From positions 873,507 through 937,506 of the forward strand of contig NZ_BMXU01000002.1 of assembly GCF_014651915.1 (NCBI RefSeq): a stretch of 64,000 nucleotides of DNA, written 5' to 3'. The notes under the pieces are model-generated. The model was not told the origin of the DNA and searched no databases. It saw only the letters and a program-made list of their open reading frames with translations. Positions 1 to 9,075 of the stretch are shown piece by piece; position 1 is the stretch's first letter, and each line of letters starts with the position of its first letter. Source of the stretch: Parvularcula lutaonensis. GTDB taxonomy: Bacteria > Pseudomonadota > Alphaproteobacteria > Caulobacterales > Parvularculaceae. The position numbers were made by a program, and so were the translations under genes.

Positions 1-265
1 CGAGCAGTCCTTCGATGACAATGGCGATCCGGTGACGATCGGCGGGGAGAACGTTTTCGTTCTGAACAGTGCCGGGCTCGCGTATAACGATCTGCAACTC
101 GATGATCCGCTGCAAGACGATTTCGCTCCGCGTGTGACGGCGGGCATCTCGATCAACTGGAACTCGCCTTTCGGACCGATCCAGATTGACCTCTCCGAAG
201 CCTTGGTCGTCGAGGAGTATGACCGGCCCCAGAGCTTCCGCTTCTCCGCCGGCGGCCGCTTCTGA
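1..265 (+). CDS. bamA: Outer membrane assembly factor BamA, C-terminal fragment
   Basis: Only the last 87 or so codons are inside the window; the first full codon is at base 2 and the stop is at 263-265. The peptide contains alternating beta-strand residues (GISINWNSPFGPIQIDLSEA) and ends in FSAGGRF, with the terminal Phe typical of outer-membrane beta-barrels. The NSPFGPI(Q/R)xD segment followed by a final strand is characteristic of BamA/Omp85 C-termini. BamA is the barrel component that inserts other beta-barrels into the outer membrane. The downstream skp-lpxD-fabZ-lpxA order is the classic bamA context, which makes the assignment firm although most of the gene is missing. Confidence 0.9.
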   Translation, partial: EQSFDDNGDPVTIGGENVFVLNSAGLAYNDLQLDDPLQDDFAPRVTAGISINWNSPFGPIQIDLSEALVVEEYDRPQSFRFSAGGRF

Positions 266-391
266 CGCGAAGCGCGCCGACCCTTCACCCGGCGCGCGTG
301 AAAAACGGGAATGCTTGCCGGTTTGCCGTGGATTTCGCGCCGACCTTCCGGCAAGCGTGAGATGCTCTCACTGAATGCAGGGACCAAGACT

Positions 392-1021
392 ATGAACATC
401 AGCAGGATTTTCGCCGCGGCATTCGCTTCCCTCGCGATGCTCACCGCAGGCGGTGCAGCCTTCGCCCAAAAGAACGGCATCCTGTTCCTCGATCAGCAGC
501 GCGTCATCAGCGAAAGCACCGCTGGCAAGTCGATCGACCGCCAGCTCCGTGAGATCACCGAGCAGGTCGCCCGCGAGATCGGCCCGGAACAGGCCAAGAT
601 CGACGAAGAGACGAACCAGCTCCGCGACACGCGCGAGAGCCTCTCGGAAGAGGACTTCAACCTCCGCTACCAGTCGCTTCTGGCTCGCGCGCAGCGGCTC
701 GAACAGTTCAAGCAGCTTCGCCGCACCGAGCTCGAGCAGGCGCGCACCAAGGCAATCTCCGACCTCGCCAAGGCGTGGGAGCCGATCGCCGAGGAGATCT
801 TCAAGAAGAAGAAGGGCTACGTCCTGCTCGAAAAGCAGGCCGTGCTGATCGCGAGCGACAAGGGCGACATCACCGATGAAGTAATCGCCGCGCTCAACAA
901 GAAGCTGACCACGGTCGCGGTCGTGAAGCCTGACCTGCAGGCCCAGATGCTCGCCGCCGCACAGGCCAAGCAGCAGCAGCAGCAGGCTGCACAGACCCAG
1001 CAACAACAGCAAACCCAGTAA
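392..1021 (+). CDS. skp: Periplasmic chaperone Skp/OmpH family
   Basis: A 209-residue protein with a signal peptide (hydrophobic residues 5-20, AFA cleavage near residue 25). A mature domain follows: the [15 protein letters not shown] start typical of OmpH, then a long charged helical stretch (about 40-130) that would form the tentacle coiled coil. Skp holds unfolded outer-membrane proteins in the periplasm for BamA. The start at 392 is chosen because it gives a clean signal peptide; an upstream in-frame ATG at 311 would add 27 non-signal residues. The last 25 or so residues are almost all Gln and Ala, a low-complexity tail I do not recognise from other Skp proteins. It sits directly after bamA and before lpxD. 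Confidence 0.92.
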   Translation: MNISRIFAAAFASLAMLTAGGAAFAQKNGILFLDQQRVISESTAGKSIDRQLREITEQVAREIGPEQAKIDEETNQLRDTRESLSEEDFNLRYQSLLARAQRLEQFKQLRRTELEQARTKAISDLAKAWEPIAEEIFKKKKGYVLLEKQAVLIASDKGDITDEVIAALNKKLTTVAVVKPDLQAQMLAAAQAKQQQQQAAQTQQQQQTQ

Positions 1022-1053
1022 GCCCGTCTGGACTGAACGGTCGGAACATCGTC

Positions 1054-1083
1054 AAAGGCGGGCGCGGGGCGTCCGCCTTTTTT
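1054..1083 (+). terminator. Intrinsic terminator or attenuator between skp and lpxD
   Basis: An 8-bp perfect stem (AAAGGCGG with CCGCCTTT), extendable by three more pairs, is followed by six T residues at 1078-1083. It lies 32 bases after the skp stop and 15 before the lpxD start, and lpxD has its own GGAGG ribosome binding site. This could partially separate bamA-skp from the lpx genes or act as a read-through attenuator. Confidence 0.7.
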
Positions 1084-1097
1084 GTCTCGGAGGGACC

Positions 1098-2090
1098 ATG
1101 GTTTTTCCTGATCCGCAGTTTTTCCGCTTCACAGGCGCACTCACTGGCGAGGAAGCCGCCGAGATCGGTGGAGCGACCCTGATCCGGTCTGGCGGCACCA
1201 TCACCACCGTCGCCGAGAGCGGCACCGGCGGCGACGGCGCCCTGGTCTTCGCTGAGCGCTTCAAGGGCAAAATTGCCGTCTCGGCTGCGATCATCGTGCC
1301 GGAAGGCAAGGCCGACGAGGCACCTGCCGACACGCCGATCGTGCTCGAAGTTCGCTCACCCAAGCTCGCCTTCTCGCGCATTGCTGCGCATCTTTTCGAG
1401 AGCCGGTTCGAGACGGCTGACGAGGAATTGGGCAAGCCCGAGATCGGAGAGGGGGCAAAAATCCACCCGTCCGCGGTGATCTGTCCCGGCGTCTCGATCG
1501 GCTCCGGCGCGGTGATCTCCGCCCATGCCGTGATCGGCCACGGCGTGACCATCGGCGAGAGAACGTTTGTCGGTGCGAACGCCTCGATCACCCATGCGGA
1601 AGTGGGCAGGAATTGCCGTATCCTCTCCGGCGCACGGGTCGGAGAAGCGGGCTTCGGCTACACGGCTGGAGAGACGGGCCCCGTTGCCGTGCCCCAGCTG
1701 GGCGCCGTCAGGCTCGCCGACGAGGTCGATATCGGCGCCCAGACAACCGTCGACCGCGGCACACTGAGCGACACTGTGATCGGTGCCATGAGCAAGATCG
1801 ACAACCTTTGCCAAATCGCCCACAACTGCCGCCTTGGGCGCGGCGTCCTCGTGGCGAGCCAGACCGGAATTTCGGGATCCTGCGTGATCGGAGATTTCGT
1901 CATGATGGGCGGCCAGGTCGGCATGGCGGACCACCTGACGGTCGGCAACGGCGCGGTGGTAGCCGCGCAATCGGGCCTGATGAAGGATGTCGAACCAGGC
2001 GGGAAGGTCGGCGGCACGCCCGCCAAGCCGATGCGCCAATGGATGAAGGAAACCGCCACCCTTGGACGGCTGGCACGGGGAAAGAAATGA
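1098..2090 (+). CDS. lpxD: UDP-3-O-(3-hydroxyacyl)glucosamine N-acyltransferase LpxD
   Basis: LpxD adds the second 3-hydroxyacyl chain, from acyl-ACP, to UDP-3-O-acyl-glucosamine in lipid A synthesis (cytoplasm). At 330 residues it has normal length. Residues 1-100 form the uridine-binding domain; from about 115 on there are hexapeptide repeats of the left-handed beta helix (for example [20 protein letters not shown]). The GFGY motif ([13 protein letters not shown]) and the catalytic His in [14 protein letters not shown] are present. A GGAGGGAC Shine-Dalgarno precedes the ATG. The stop overlaps the fabZ start as ATGA, implying translational coupling. Confidence 0.97.
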   Translation: MVFPDPQFFRFTGALTGEEAAEIGGATLIRSGGTITTVAESGTGGDGALVFAERFKGKIAVSAAIIVPEGKADEAPADTPIVLEVRSPKLAFSRIAAHLFESRFETADEELGKPEIGEGAKIHPSAVICPGVSIGSGAVISAHAVIGHGVTIGERTFVGANASITHAEVGRNCRILSGARVGEAGFGYTAGETGPVAVPQLGAVRLADEVDIGAQTTVDRGTLSDTVIGAMSKIDNLCQIAHNCRLGRGVLVASQTGISGSCVIGDFVMMGGQVGMADHLTVGNGAVVAAQSGLMKDVEPGGKVGGTPAKPMRQWMKETATLGRLARGKK

Positions 2091-2551
2091 CAGACACGGA
2101 CGAAAGACTTCCTGACCTCGACCTCAAAGGCATCAAGGATATCCTGCCCCATCGCTATCCGTTCCTGATGATCGACAAGATCGTCGATATCACCAAGACA
2201 GGCGGCGCCGTCGGCGTGAAGATGGTCACGATCAACGAGCAGTTCTTCCAGGGCCACTTCCCGGAGATGCCGGTCATGCCGGGCGTCCTGATCATCGAGG
2301 CGATGGCCCAAGCGGCGGCTGCTTATACGGCTTATGCGGACAATATCGATACGGAAGGCAAGGTTGTCCTGTTCATGGGCGTCGACAAGGCGAAGTTCCG
2401 CCGTCCGGTGGTCCCCGGCGACAAGCTCGAGCTCCATGTCCACACCGAAACGCGACGCCCGCCCGTATGGAAATACAAGGGTGTCGCCAAGGTCGACGGC
2501 GCTGTCGTTGCCGAGGCCGAGTTCAAGGCCATGCTGACGGAGCCGAAATGA
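2087..2551 (+). CDS. fabZ: 3-hydroxyacyl-ACP dehydratase FabZ
   Basis: A 154-residue hot-dog fold dehydratase that converts 3-hydroxyacyl-ACP to trans-2-enoyl-ACP in fatty acid elongation. It competes with LpxA/LpxD for hydroxyacyl-ACP, which explains its place in this operon. The catalytic His is in [13 protein letters not shown] and the catalytic Glu in [11 protein letters not shown], and [11 protein letters not shown] is intact. The start at 2087 overlaps the lpxD stop (ATGA), and the stop overlaps the lpxA start in the same manner. An upstream extension of the open frame into lpxD is rejected because the FabZ domain begins here. Confidence 0.97.
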   Translation: MTDTDERLPDLDLKGIKDILPHRYPFLMIDKIVDITKTGGAVGVKMVTINEQFFQGHFPEMPVMPGVLIIEAMAQAAAAYTAYADNIDTEGKVVLFMGVDKAKFRRPVVPGDKLELHVHTETRRPPVWKYKGVAKVDGAVVAEAEFKAMLTEPK

Positions 2552-3336
2552 CCGGAATTCACCCGCGTGCCATCGTCGAGGACGGTGCCGAGATCGGCGA
2601 AGGCGTCGAGATCGCGCCCTTCGTCCATGTCGGACCCCATGCGAGAATCGGCGACCGCGTGAAGCTTCATCCGCATGCTGTGGTCCTTGGCCACACGACC
2701 GTGGGCGAGGAAACCGAGATCATGCCGTTTGCCGTCCTTGGTTCGCCACCGCAGCATCTCTCCTACAAGGGTGAGCCGACGACGCTGGAAATCGGCAAGC
2801 GCAACCAGATCCGTGAGCATGTGACCATGCACCCGGGCACCGTTGCCGGCGGGGGCAAGACCGTGGTCGGCGACGATTGCCTGTTCATGGTCGGCAGCCA
2901 CGTCGCCCATGACTGCATCCTTGGCGACAAGGTCATCATGGCGAACAATGCGACCCTCGGAGGGCATATCGTGATCGGTGACGGTGTTTTCGTTTCCGGC
3001 CTGGTTGCGATCCATCAGTTCACGCGCATTGGCAATTACGCCTTTGTCGGCGGCGGTGCGATCCTGACGGGTGACGTCATTCCGTATGGGTCGGTTTTCG
3101 GTAACCGGGCCAAGCTCGAGGGATTGAATATCGTCGGGATGAAGCGCCGGGGCATGGAGCGGAAGACGATTCACGCCCTTCGAGCCGCTTACCGCATGCT
3201 CTTCGCGGACGAGGGCACGCTGCAGGAGCGGATCGACGATTGCGAAGAAACCTATGGCGACATTCCGGAAGTGATGGAGATCGTCGCCTTCATGCGTGCC
3301 GCCAAGGACCGCTCCCTGTGCCTTCCGAAGGCGTAG
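2548..3336 (+). CDS. lpxA: UDP-N-acetylglucosamine O-acyltransferase LpxA
   Basis: LpxA catalyses the first step of lipid A synthesis, transferring 3-hydroxyacyl from ACP to the 3-OH of UDP-GlcNAc. The protein is 262 residues, the same length as the E. coli enzyme. It is made of hexapeptide repeats from the N-terminus (IHPRAIVEDGAEIGEGVEI), with the catalytic His in the segment VGSHVAHDCILG and a C-terminal helical domain (EGLNIVGMKRRG...) that binds the nucleotide. The ATG at 2548 overlaps the fabZ stop. The open frame reaches further upstream but only as a shadow of fabZ. Confidence 0.97.
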   Translation: MTGIHPRAIVEDGAEIGEGVEIAPFVHVGPHARIGDRVKLHPHAVVLGHTTVGEETEIMPFAVLGSPPQHLSYKGEPTTLEIGKRNQIREHVTMHPGTVAGGGKTVVGDDCLFMVGSHVAHDCILGDKVIMANNATLGGHIVIGDGVFVSGLVAIHQFTRIGNYAFVGGGAILTGDVIPYGSVFGNRAKLEGLNIVGMKRRGMERKTIHALRAAYRMLFADEGTLQERIDDCEETYGDIPEVMEIVAFMRAAKDRSLCLPKA

Positions 3337-4199
3337 AGAAAAGCTGGAAACGGCTTGGCCTGATCGCAGGGGGCGGGGCGCTCCCTGTACGGATCGCCGA
3401 GGCCGAAAAAGCGGCTGGCAGGCCGCCCTTCGTCGTGCGGATCACGGCGGACAAGGACGCGTTTGCGAAGTTCGACCATGCCGATATGGGCATTGCGGAA
3501 GTTGGCGGCGTTATCAAGCGGCTCAAGGCGGAGGGTTGCGATGCGGTGTGTTTCGCTGGCCAGGTCCTGCGCCCGAATTTCGCTGATTTGCGTCCTGACT
3601 GGCGCGGCGCGGCGCTGCTGCCCAAGGTTGTCTCGGCGGCGCGGAAGGGCGACGGGGCGATCATCGACGTGATCGTCTCCGCCTTCGAGCAGGAGGGTTT
3701 CACCGTCGTGGGGGCCGAAGAGGCGGCCGGCGGCCTGTTGATGGCCGCTGGTTCGCTCGGCAGGCACGCTCCGGCTACGGAGGACCTTGCTGATATCGCG
3801 AAGGGAGCCGCGCTGGTTGGCGCACTTGGCCCGTTCGACGTGGCGCAGGGCGCGGTGGTCAGGCGAGGATTCGTCCTTGCGATCGAAGCGGCAGAGGGCA
3901 CCGATGCGATGCTTGATCGCTGCGCGTCACTGCCGGAGGAGCTCAAGGGCTTCGAGCCCGGGCACGCGGGCCGAAAGGTCGGTGTTCTCGTGAAAACCCC
4001 GAAGCCTGAGCAGGAGCTGCGGGTCGACCTTCCCACCCTGGGCGTGCGGACGGTTGAGAAAGCCGCTGCGGCAGGGCTTGCAGGGATCGCCGTCATGGCT
4101 GAGCGTGCGCTGGTCGTCGACCGCGATGCTGTCCGGGAGGCTGCAGACGAGGCTGGCTTATTCGTCTATGGTTTCCGTGCGGAGGAGTTGCCGCAGTGA
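3318..4199 (+). CDS. lpxI: UDP-2,3-diacylglucosamine pyrophosphatase LpxI
   Basis: LpxI hydrolyses UDP-2,3-diacylglucosamine to lipid X and UMP; it replaces LpxH in many alphaproteobacteria. The protein (293 residues) starts with KRLGLIAGGGALPVRIAE, the family's N-terminal signature, and carries the C-terminal DUF1009-type segment GVLVKTPKPEQELRVDLPTLGVRTVEKAAAAGL (split by family into two subdomains). The GTG at 3318 is chosen because an AAGGA lies ten bases upstream; it overlaps lpxA by 19 bases. Its place between lpxA and lpxB is the standard LpxI context. I saw no lpxH in the window. Confidence 0.94.
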   Translation: MPSEGVEKSWKRLGLIAGGGALPVRIAEAEKAAGRPPFVVRITADKDAFAKFDHADMGIAEVGGVIKRLKAEGCDAVCFAGQVLRPNFADLRPDWRGAALLPKVVSAARKGDGAIIDVIVSAFEQEGFTVVGAEEAAGGLLMAAGSLGRHAPATEDLADIAKGAALVGALGPFDVAQGAVVRRGFVLAIEAAEGTDAMLDRCASLPEELKGFEPGHAGRKVGVLVKTPKPEQELRVDLPTLGVRTVEKAAAAGLAGIAVMAERALVVDRDAVREAADEAGLFVYGFRAEELPQ

Positions 4200-5374
4200 C
4201 AACGATCCTGGTGACCGCGTGCGAGCCCTCCGGTGACGCGCTTGGCGCGGCGCTTATGGCGTCGATCAAGGCTTCGCGGCCTGGCGTGCGCTTCATTGGC
4301 GGTGGCGGACCCCTGATGAAAGCCGAGGGACTGGAAAACGCTCTGCCAACAGACAAATTAGCAGTCATGGGTCCGGGAGATGCAGTCGTTGCGCTACCTC
4401 GCGCAAAAGGCCTGTCCGCCCGGCTTGGCAGGCTGGCAGCGAGGGAAAAGCCCGAGGTCGCCGTCCTGATCGATAGCTGGGCATTCTCGAAGATGGCTGG
4501 TGCCGAGATCAAGAAGCGCGCGCCAGAGACGAAGCTCGCCAAGCTCGCCGTGCCGCAGGTCTGGGCGTCGCGCCCGCAACGGGCTGCGGTGGCCGCGGAT
4601 ATGTTCGACCTTCTGATGTGCCTTCTGCCGTTCGAGCCGCCTTATTTCGAGAAGCATGGTGGCCACGCGGTTTTCGTGGGCAATCCCAATTTCCAGCGCG
4701 TGGCGCGCACGCCGCGCAGCGGGCCCGGCTTCCGGGCGCGGTATGGCATCGGTGACAGCCCGCTGCTCCTGGCCCTGCCGGGGAGCCGGAACGGGGAGGT
4801 AAAGAGGCTGCTTCCGGTCTTCGAGGAAACCGTGACGGAAGCGGCAAAGAAGATCCCCGGACTGAAGGTCGCCATCATTGTCGCGGATGCGGTGAAGAAG
4901 CAGGTCCAGCACGCGACAGGCAGTTGGAAACAGGACCTGATCGTCGTCTCGCCCGACGAGCGGTTCGATGCCTTCGATGCAGGCGACGTCGCGCTCGCCG
5001 CATCGGGAACGGTGACGACAGAGCTGGCCCTGACGTCGACGCCGATGGTGGTGACCTACAAGGTTGGCTCGTTCACCGCCTACTGGGCCAGGAAGGTCAT
5101 CACGACCCCTTATGTCACGGTGCTGAACGTCGCCGCCGGTGAAGAAGTGATCCCAGAGCGGTTGCAGGATGACTGCACGTCCACGCAGCTCTGCGCCGAT
5201 GTCGTCCGCCTGTTCAACGACCACGAAGCCAGGCGGAAACAGATGTCGGCATTCCGCCGCCTTTTGCCCGGCCTCGTCGGCTCTCAGAGCGCAGCTGATG
5301 CTGCCGCGGCGGAGGTCCTGAAGCTAGTCGATCGAGACGATCGCAGCGACCTCGACGGCAGCGCCGCGGGGTAG
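4196..5374 (+). CDS. lpxB: Lipid-A-disaccharide synthase LpxB
   Basis: LpxB joins lipid X to UDP-2,3-diacylglucosamine to form the tetraacyl disaccharide, at the inner face of the inner membrane. It is a GT19 GT-B glycosyltransferase of 392 residues, the usual length. The N-terminal ILVTACEPSGDALGA corresponds to the family's AGE(A/P)SGD motif, and LLALPGSRNGEVKRLLPVF is the linker motif GSRxxEI. Family residues around the catalytic Asp are altered to LIDSWAFSKMAG. It starts with GTG overlapping the lpxI stop (GTGA). Its 3' end overlaps the convergent RidA-like gene by 51 bases. Confidence 0.95.
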   Translation: MTTILVTACEPSGDALGAALMASIKASRPGVRFIGGGGPLMKAEGLENALPTDKLAVMGPGDAVVALPRAKGLSARLGRLAAREKPEVAVLIDSWAFSKMAGAEIKKRAPETKLAKLAVPQVWASRPQRAAVAADMFDLLMCLLPFEPPYFEKHGGHAVFVGNPNFQRVARTPRSGPGFRARYGIGDSPLLLALPGSRNGEVKRLLPVFEETVTEAAKKIPGLKVAIIVADAVKKQVQHATGSWKQDLIVVSPDERFDAFDAGDVALAASGTVTTELALTSTPMVVTYKVGSFTAYWARKVITTPYVTVLNVAAGEEVIPERLQDDCTSTQLCADVVRLFNDHEARRKQMSAFRRLLPGLVGSQSAADAAAAEVLKLVDRDDRSDLDGSAAG

Positions 5375-5785
5375 GGAACTCACGCCGACAGCGGTCCGGG
5401 AGTGCTGTCCGCGGCTGCAGAACAGCTCGGCAATCAGGTCCGAAGCGCCGTTGATGACTTCCGGGTGCTCCGTGAACGACGGCGTGCAGGCGACAAAGCC
5501 CTCGAGCTTCACGATGTCCCGTATCCGGCCGAAGTCGCCGTCGAGTGCCTTCCTGAGCTGCGCGACGATGTTCACCGCGCAGAGTTCGGCAGCCTTCGCG
5601 CCTTCTTCCGTGCTCATCGTATCGCCTAGGATTCCTTGCGTGATCTCACCGTCCAGCATGGGAAGCTGGCCCGAGACGAAGAGGAGGTTGCGGGTCTTCA
5701 CGAAGGGCACGTAGCTCGCCAAAGGGGCTGCGGCTTCGGGCAGCTCGTAACCCCGGCGCTTGAGCTTCTCTTCGACGGTCGTCAT
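5324..5785 (-). CDS. RidA/YjgF family protein
   Basis: A 153-residue RidA-family protein. It has the N-terminal KRRGYELPEAAAPLASYVPFVKTRNLLFVSGQLP and the C-terminal EVINGASDLIAELF...SRTAVGVSSLPRGAAVEVAAIV segments that align with the family. RidA enzymes hydrolyse reactive enamine/imine intermediates from PLP enzymes; the canonical active-site Arg equivalent is probably the R in SRTAVGV. It is longer than classical RidA (about 130), matching the YjgH/atu1953-like subgroup, so substrate is uncertain. Its start overlaps the dinB stop (ATGA), so the two are co-transcribed. Confidence 0.88.
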   Translation of the reverse strand: MTTVEEKLKRRGYELPEAAAPLASYVPFVKTRNLLFVSGQLPMLDGEITQGILGDTMSTEEGAKAAELCAVNIVAQLRKALDGDFGRIRDIVKLEGFVACTPSFTEHPEVINGASDLIAELFCSRGQHSRTAVGVSSLPRGAAVEVAAIVSID

Positions 5786-7059
5786 CGCTTGGCGGTTCTC
5801 CTGTCACGCATTGTCCCGATCACCGCGTCGCCGAAACGCGCGCGCAGGGCATCGAGAGCGTCTTCCTTCTTCTGCAGTTTCTCGTGTTTCTCCGGATAGG
5901 CAAGGTCCTGCCGCGCCGAGTCGGCAGGAACGAGATCGCTGATACCAATACCGATAAGCCGGTAGGAAGTCCGGGCGCTGCCCTGCAGCTCTTCCCTGAG
6001 AAGCGCGCGCCCTTCCTCGAACAGGACCTCAGCGAGGTTGGTCGCGACGCCCAGGGTCCTGCGCCTCGTCAGTGAACGGAACCTGTTGGTCTTGAGCTTC
6101 AGGGTGACGACGAGCCCTGCATATTGCTTTGCCTTCGCGCGGAGGGAGACCTTCACGCACATGGCGTAGAGCTTGTCTTCCAACGCCTTCTGGTCGCTGA
6201 TGTCTTCAGAGAAGGTCGTCTCGCCCGAGATCGACTTGGTTGCCCGGTCGGTCTTCACCCGTCGGGGATCCTTGCCCATCGCGCGTGCGTGGAGCTTCAT
6301 CCCTGCCTCGCCGTAGCGCTCAACCAGTTCGCGAAGCTCGCGCTTCTGGACATCGCCGATGGTTTCGATCCCGTCGCGACGCAATTTCTCGGCGAAAGCC
6401 TTGCCGACACCGTGTACGGAGTTCACAGCCTTTGGTGCGAGGAAAGCCAGCGTCTCCTCCGCCCCGATCACGGCGAAGCCGCGAGGCTTGTCGAGATCCG
6501 AAGCCATCTTCGCGAGGGACTTGTTGTGGCTCAGCCCGACACTGACGGTGACGCCCACGTCGTTCTCGATGGTGCGCTGGAGCGAGATGAGCGAGGCGGC
6601 GGGCGAGCGTCCGTGCAGGCGCTCCGTTCCCGAGAGGTCGAGAAAGGCTTCATCGATCGAAACCTGTTCCACCAGCGGGGTCAGCGCCTCCATCGCGGCG
6701 CGGACCTTCCTGGAAGCTTCCGAATAGGCCTCGAAGCGTGGCTTCACGAAGATGGCGTGGGGGCAGAGCTTCTTTGCTTGGAAGGACGGCATTGCCGAAT
6801 GGATGCCGTAGGTCCTGGCGATGTAGCAAGCCGCAGCGACGACGCCGCGCTCGCGCCCGCCGACCACGACCGGCTGGTGCTGGAGCGCGGGATTGTCCCG
6901 CTTCTCCACGCTGGCGAAGAAGGCATCGCAATCGACATGGGCGATTGAAAGCTTCGAGAGTTCGGTATGCTCGATCACGCGGAAGCTGGGGCAGTGGGTT
7001 CCCACCCCCGGTGTCACGCCTTCGCCGCAGCCAAGGCACAGCCGCGTTTCCGATCTCAC
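5782..7059 (-). CDS. dinB: DNA polymerase IV (Y-family)
   Basis: A 425-residue Y-family translesion polymerase. Catalytic motifs are intact: [17 protein letters not shown] (first metal Asp) and [11 protein letters not shown] (Asp-Glu pair). Little-finger residues follow from about 280 ([18 protein letters not shown]). The first 33 residues, with CLGCGEG and a further Cys, resemble the degenerate N-terminal zinc-ribbon extension seen in alphaproteobacterial DinB. The start is GTG at 7059, preceded by GGAGAGAG seven bases upstream. It is divergent from divK, with about 120 bases between. Confidence 0.93.
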   Translation of the reverse strand: MRSETRLCLGCGEGVTPGVGTHCPSFRVIEHTELSKLSIAHVDCDAFFASVEKRDNPALQHQPVVVGGRERGVVAAACYIARTYGIHSAMPSFQAKKLCPHAIFVKPRFEAYSEASRKVRAAMEALTPLVEQVSIDEAFLDLSGTERLHGRSPAASLISLQRTIENDVGVTVSVGLSHNKSLAKMASDLDKPRGFAVIGAEETLAFLAPKAVNSVHGVGKAFAEKLRRDGIETIGDVQKRELRELVERYGEAGMKLHARAMGKDPRRVKTDRATKSISGETTFSEDISDQKALEDKLYAMCVKVSLRAKAKQYAGLVVTLKLKTNRFRSLTRRRTLGVATNLAEVLFEEGRALLREELQGSARTSYRLIGIGISDLVPADSARQDLAYPEKHEKLQKKEDALDALRARFGDAVIGTMRDRRTAKR

Positions 7060-7179
7060 TCCGATGCTCTCTCCATCAACCGAAGGTTAAGCTCGACCAT
7101 TCAAGGCCGATTATCTAGGGGCGAGAGGACCAAAGAACTACTTCTGGTGGGATTTGGGCTGCAACGACGGACGCGAGCG

Positions 7180-7554
7180 ATGGACACGCAAGCCAAGACG
7201 ATTTTGGTGGTCGAGGATAACGAGCTGAATATGAAGCTCTTCCACGACCTTCTCGAAGTGCAGGGTTATAATATCCTGCAGACGGGCGACGGCAATGAGG
7301 CACTGCGTCTCGCCAAGGAAAACCATCCCGACCTGATCCTGATGGATATCCAGTTGCCGGAGAAATCGGGCCTCGACGTCACGCGCGAGATCAAGGCAGA
7401 GCCTTCGATCCGGGATATCCCGGTCATTGCGGTGACGGCTTTCGCGATGAAAGACGACGAGGAGCGTATCCGCGCTGCGGGTTGCGACGATTATTTGGCC
7501 AAGCCGATTTCCGTCACGGAGTTTCTTGAGAAAGTAAAAAGGGTTTTGTCCTAG
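7180..7554 (+). CDS. divK: Single-domain response regulator DivK
   Basis: A 124-residue receiver domain only. Acidic pocket residues are E12-D13, the phosphoacceptor is D56 in [13 protein letters not shown], and the switch residues are T86 (VIAVTAFAM) and K108 (YLAKPIS). In Caulobacter DivK is phosphorylated by PleC/DivJ and, through DivL and CckA, governs CtrA activity and asymmetric division. The [12 protein letters not shown] core and the position directly before pleD (36 bases apart) are the diagnostic features. The ATG at 7180 fits the family N-terminus; the frame is open upstream but without homology. Confidence 0.95.
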   Translation: MDTQAKTILVVEDNELNMKLFHDLLEVQGYNILQTGDGNEALRLAKENHPDLILMDIQLPEKSGLDVTREIKAEPSIRDIPVIAVTAFAMKDDEERIRAAGCDDYLAKPISVTEFLEKVKRVLS

Positions 7555-7590
7555 CCTCACGCGATCAGTTGAGTTCGCCTGAGGACACTT

Positions 7591-8961
7591 ATGACGGCCC
7601 GCGTATTGGTGGTGGACGATCTCGAGCCGAACGTGAAGTTGCTCGAAGCCAAGCTCCGCGCCGAGTATTTCGAAGTCATGACCGCCCTCTCGGGTGAGGA
7701 GGCGATCAGGATCGCTGCGGAACAGCAGCCCGATATCGTCCTTCTGGACGTGATGATGCCCGGTCTTGATGGATTCGAGACCTGCGAACGCCTCAAGGCA
7801 AACGAAAAAACTTGGCATATTCCGGTAGTTATGGTCACCGCGCTGGACCAGCAGGCGGACCGCGTGGCGGGCCTGAAAGCCGGGGCCGACGATTTCCTGA
7901 CCAAGCCCGTCCAGGATATCGCGCTGTTTGCGCGGGTGAAATCCCTGACCCGGTTCAAACAGATGACGGATGAGCTGCGCCATCGCCACGAGGCCGGCGC
8001 GCGGATGGGCGTCCTTTCGCAGGCTGACCTGTCAAAGTTCGACGAGCAGCACGCGACGATTCTCGCGGTCACTGACTGCGAATCGATTCCCGCCCTCGAT
8101 CAGGGTTCGGAGCACCTGCCGAAGCATATTTCGGTGGTCTACGAGAATGATGCGCGCATGGCGCTCGAGGCGCTGCGCCGCGGCGAGCCGGATCTCGTTC
8201 TCATCGACCTGTCGATGGAGAGCTACGATCCCTTGCGGCTGTGCTCGGCGATTCGTGCCTTTGACATGACGAGGCTTGCACCGCTTCTGGCCATCGCCAG
8301 CCGTGATGAAACGCGCCACGTTGTCCGCGCGCTGGAGCTCGGCGTGTCGGATTACCTGATGACTCCGATCGATTCGGAAGAGCTGGCCGCCCGCGTTCGG
8401 ACGCAACTGCGCCGGATGCGCCATATCGAGCACCTGCGGTCGAGTTTCGACCAGACGCTGGAAATGGCGATCATGGACCAGCTTACCGGGCTTTATAACC
8501 GCCGGTTCCTAGGCGCCCAGGGCTCGCGCCTGGTCGAAGAGGCACACAAATCGGGTGAGCCGCTGGCCTGCCTGATGGTCGACATCGACCACTTCAAGAT
8601 GGTCAATGACACTTATGGCCATGATGCGGGCGACCATATCCTCAAGGAAATCGCCGCGCGGCTGACAACTTCCGTCCGCGGATCGGACCTTGCCTGCCGG
8701 ACGGGCGGGGAAGAGTTCGCGATCATCATGCCGCGGACGCCGCGGGAATCTGCGCATGAGATTGCCAACCGCGTTCTGCGCGCCGTGTCCGGTGACAAGG
8801 TGAAGCTCGATGACGGTCAGACGCTCGACGTGACCGTGTCGATCGGCGTGTCGATCCTGCACGAAGGCGACAAGCTGGCGACAGTGCTGAAGCGTGCTGA
8901 TGAGGCGCTTTACCGCTCCAAGCAGAACGGCCGGAACCAGGTGACCGACGAGGCTGCCTGA
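7591..8961 (+). CDS. pleD: Response regulator / diguanylate cyclase PleD
   Basis: A 456-residue REC-REC-GGDEF protein that makes cyclic di-GMP at the pole to drive stalked-cell development. REC1 (1-120) has phosphoacceptor D53 and K105. REC2 (about 155-275) is degenerate: the conserved Lys is replaced by Thr (DYLMTPI), so it is probably an adaptor, as in Caulobacter PleD. The cyclase domain (about 290-450) has an intact GGEEF at 372-376 and an RxxD inhibitory site (RGSD, 363-366) five residues upstream. Spacing and length match Caulobacter PleD closely. It is followed by a strong shared terminator facing glnA. Confidence 0.97.
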   Translation: MTARVLVVDDLEPNVKLLEAKLRAEYFEVMTALSGEEAIRIAAEQQPDIVLLDVMMPGLDGFETCERLKANEKTWHIPVVMVTALDQQADRVAGLKAGADDFLTKPVQDIALFARVKSLTRFKQMTDELRHRHEAGARMGVLSQADLSKFDEQHATILAVTDCESIPALDQGSEHLPKHISVVYENDARMALEALRRGEPDLVLIDLSMESYDPLRLCSAIRAFDMTRLAPLLAIASRDETRHVVRALELGVSDYLMTPIDSEELAARVRTQLRRMRHIEHLRSSFDQTLEMAIMDQLTGLYNRRFLGAQGSRLVEEAHKSGEPLACLMVDIDHFKMVNDTYGHDAGDHILKEIAARLTTSVRGSDLACRTGGEEFAIIMPRTPRESAHEIANRVLRAVSGDKVKLDDGQTLDVTVSIGVSILHEGDKLATVLKRADEALYRSKQNGRNQVTDEAA

Positions 8962-9024
8962 AAGCGTAAGGCCGACATTTCATGAACCCCGCTCTCCGCG
9001 CTCTCGCGGCAGGGCCGGAACGAA

Positions 9025-9051
9025 AAAGAGCGCCCCGTGCGGGCGCTCTTT
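9025..9051. terminator. Bidirectional terminator between pleD and glnA
   Basis: An 11-bp perfect stem (AAAGAGCGCCC with GGGCGCTCTTT, loop CGTGC) with an A run on the left and a T run on the right. It lies between two convergent genes and should stop transcription from both. Confidence 0.85.
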
Positions 9052-9075
9052 TCCTTGTCCGTATCGGGATCGTCC

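Noticed and set aside
368-1012. A 214-residue antisense ORF over skp
   Set aside because: Leu/Arg-rich composition typical of GC-rich antisense frames, no homology pattern, fully opposite to a clear gene.
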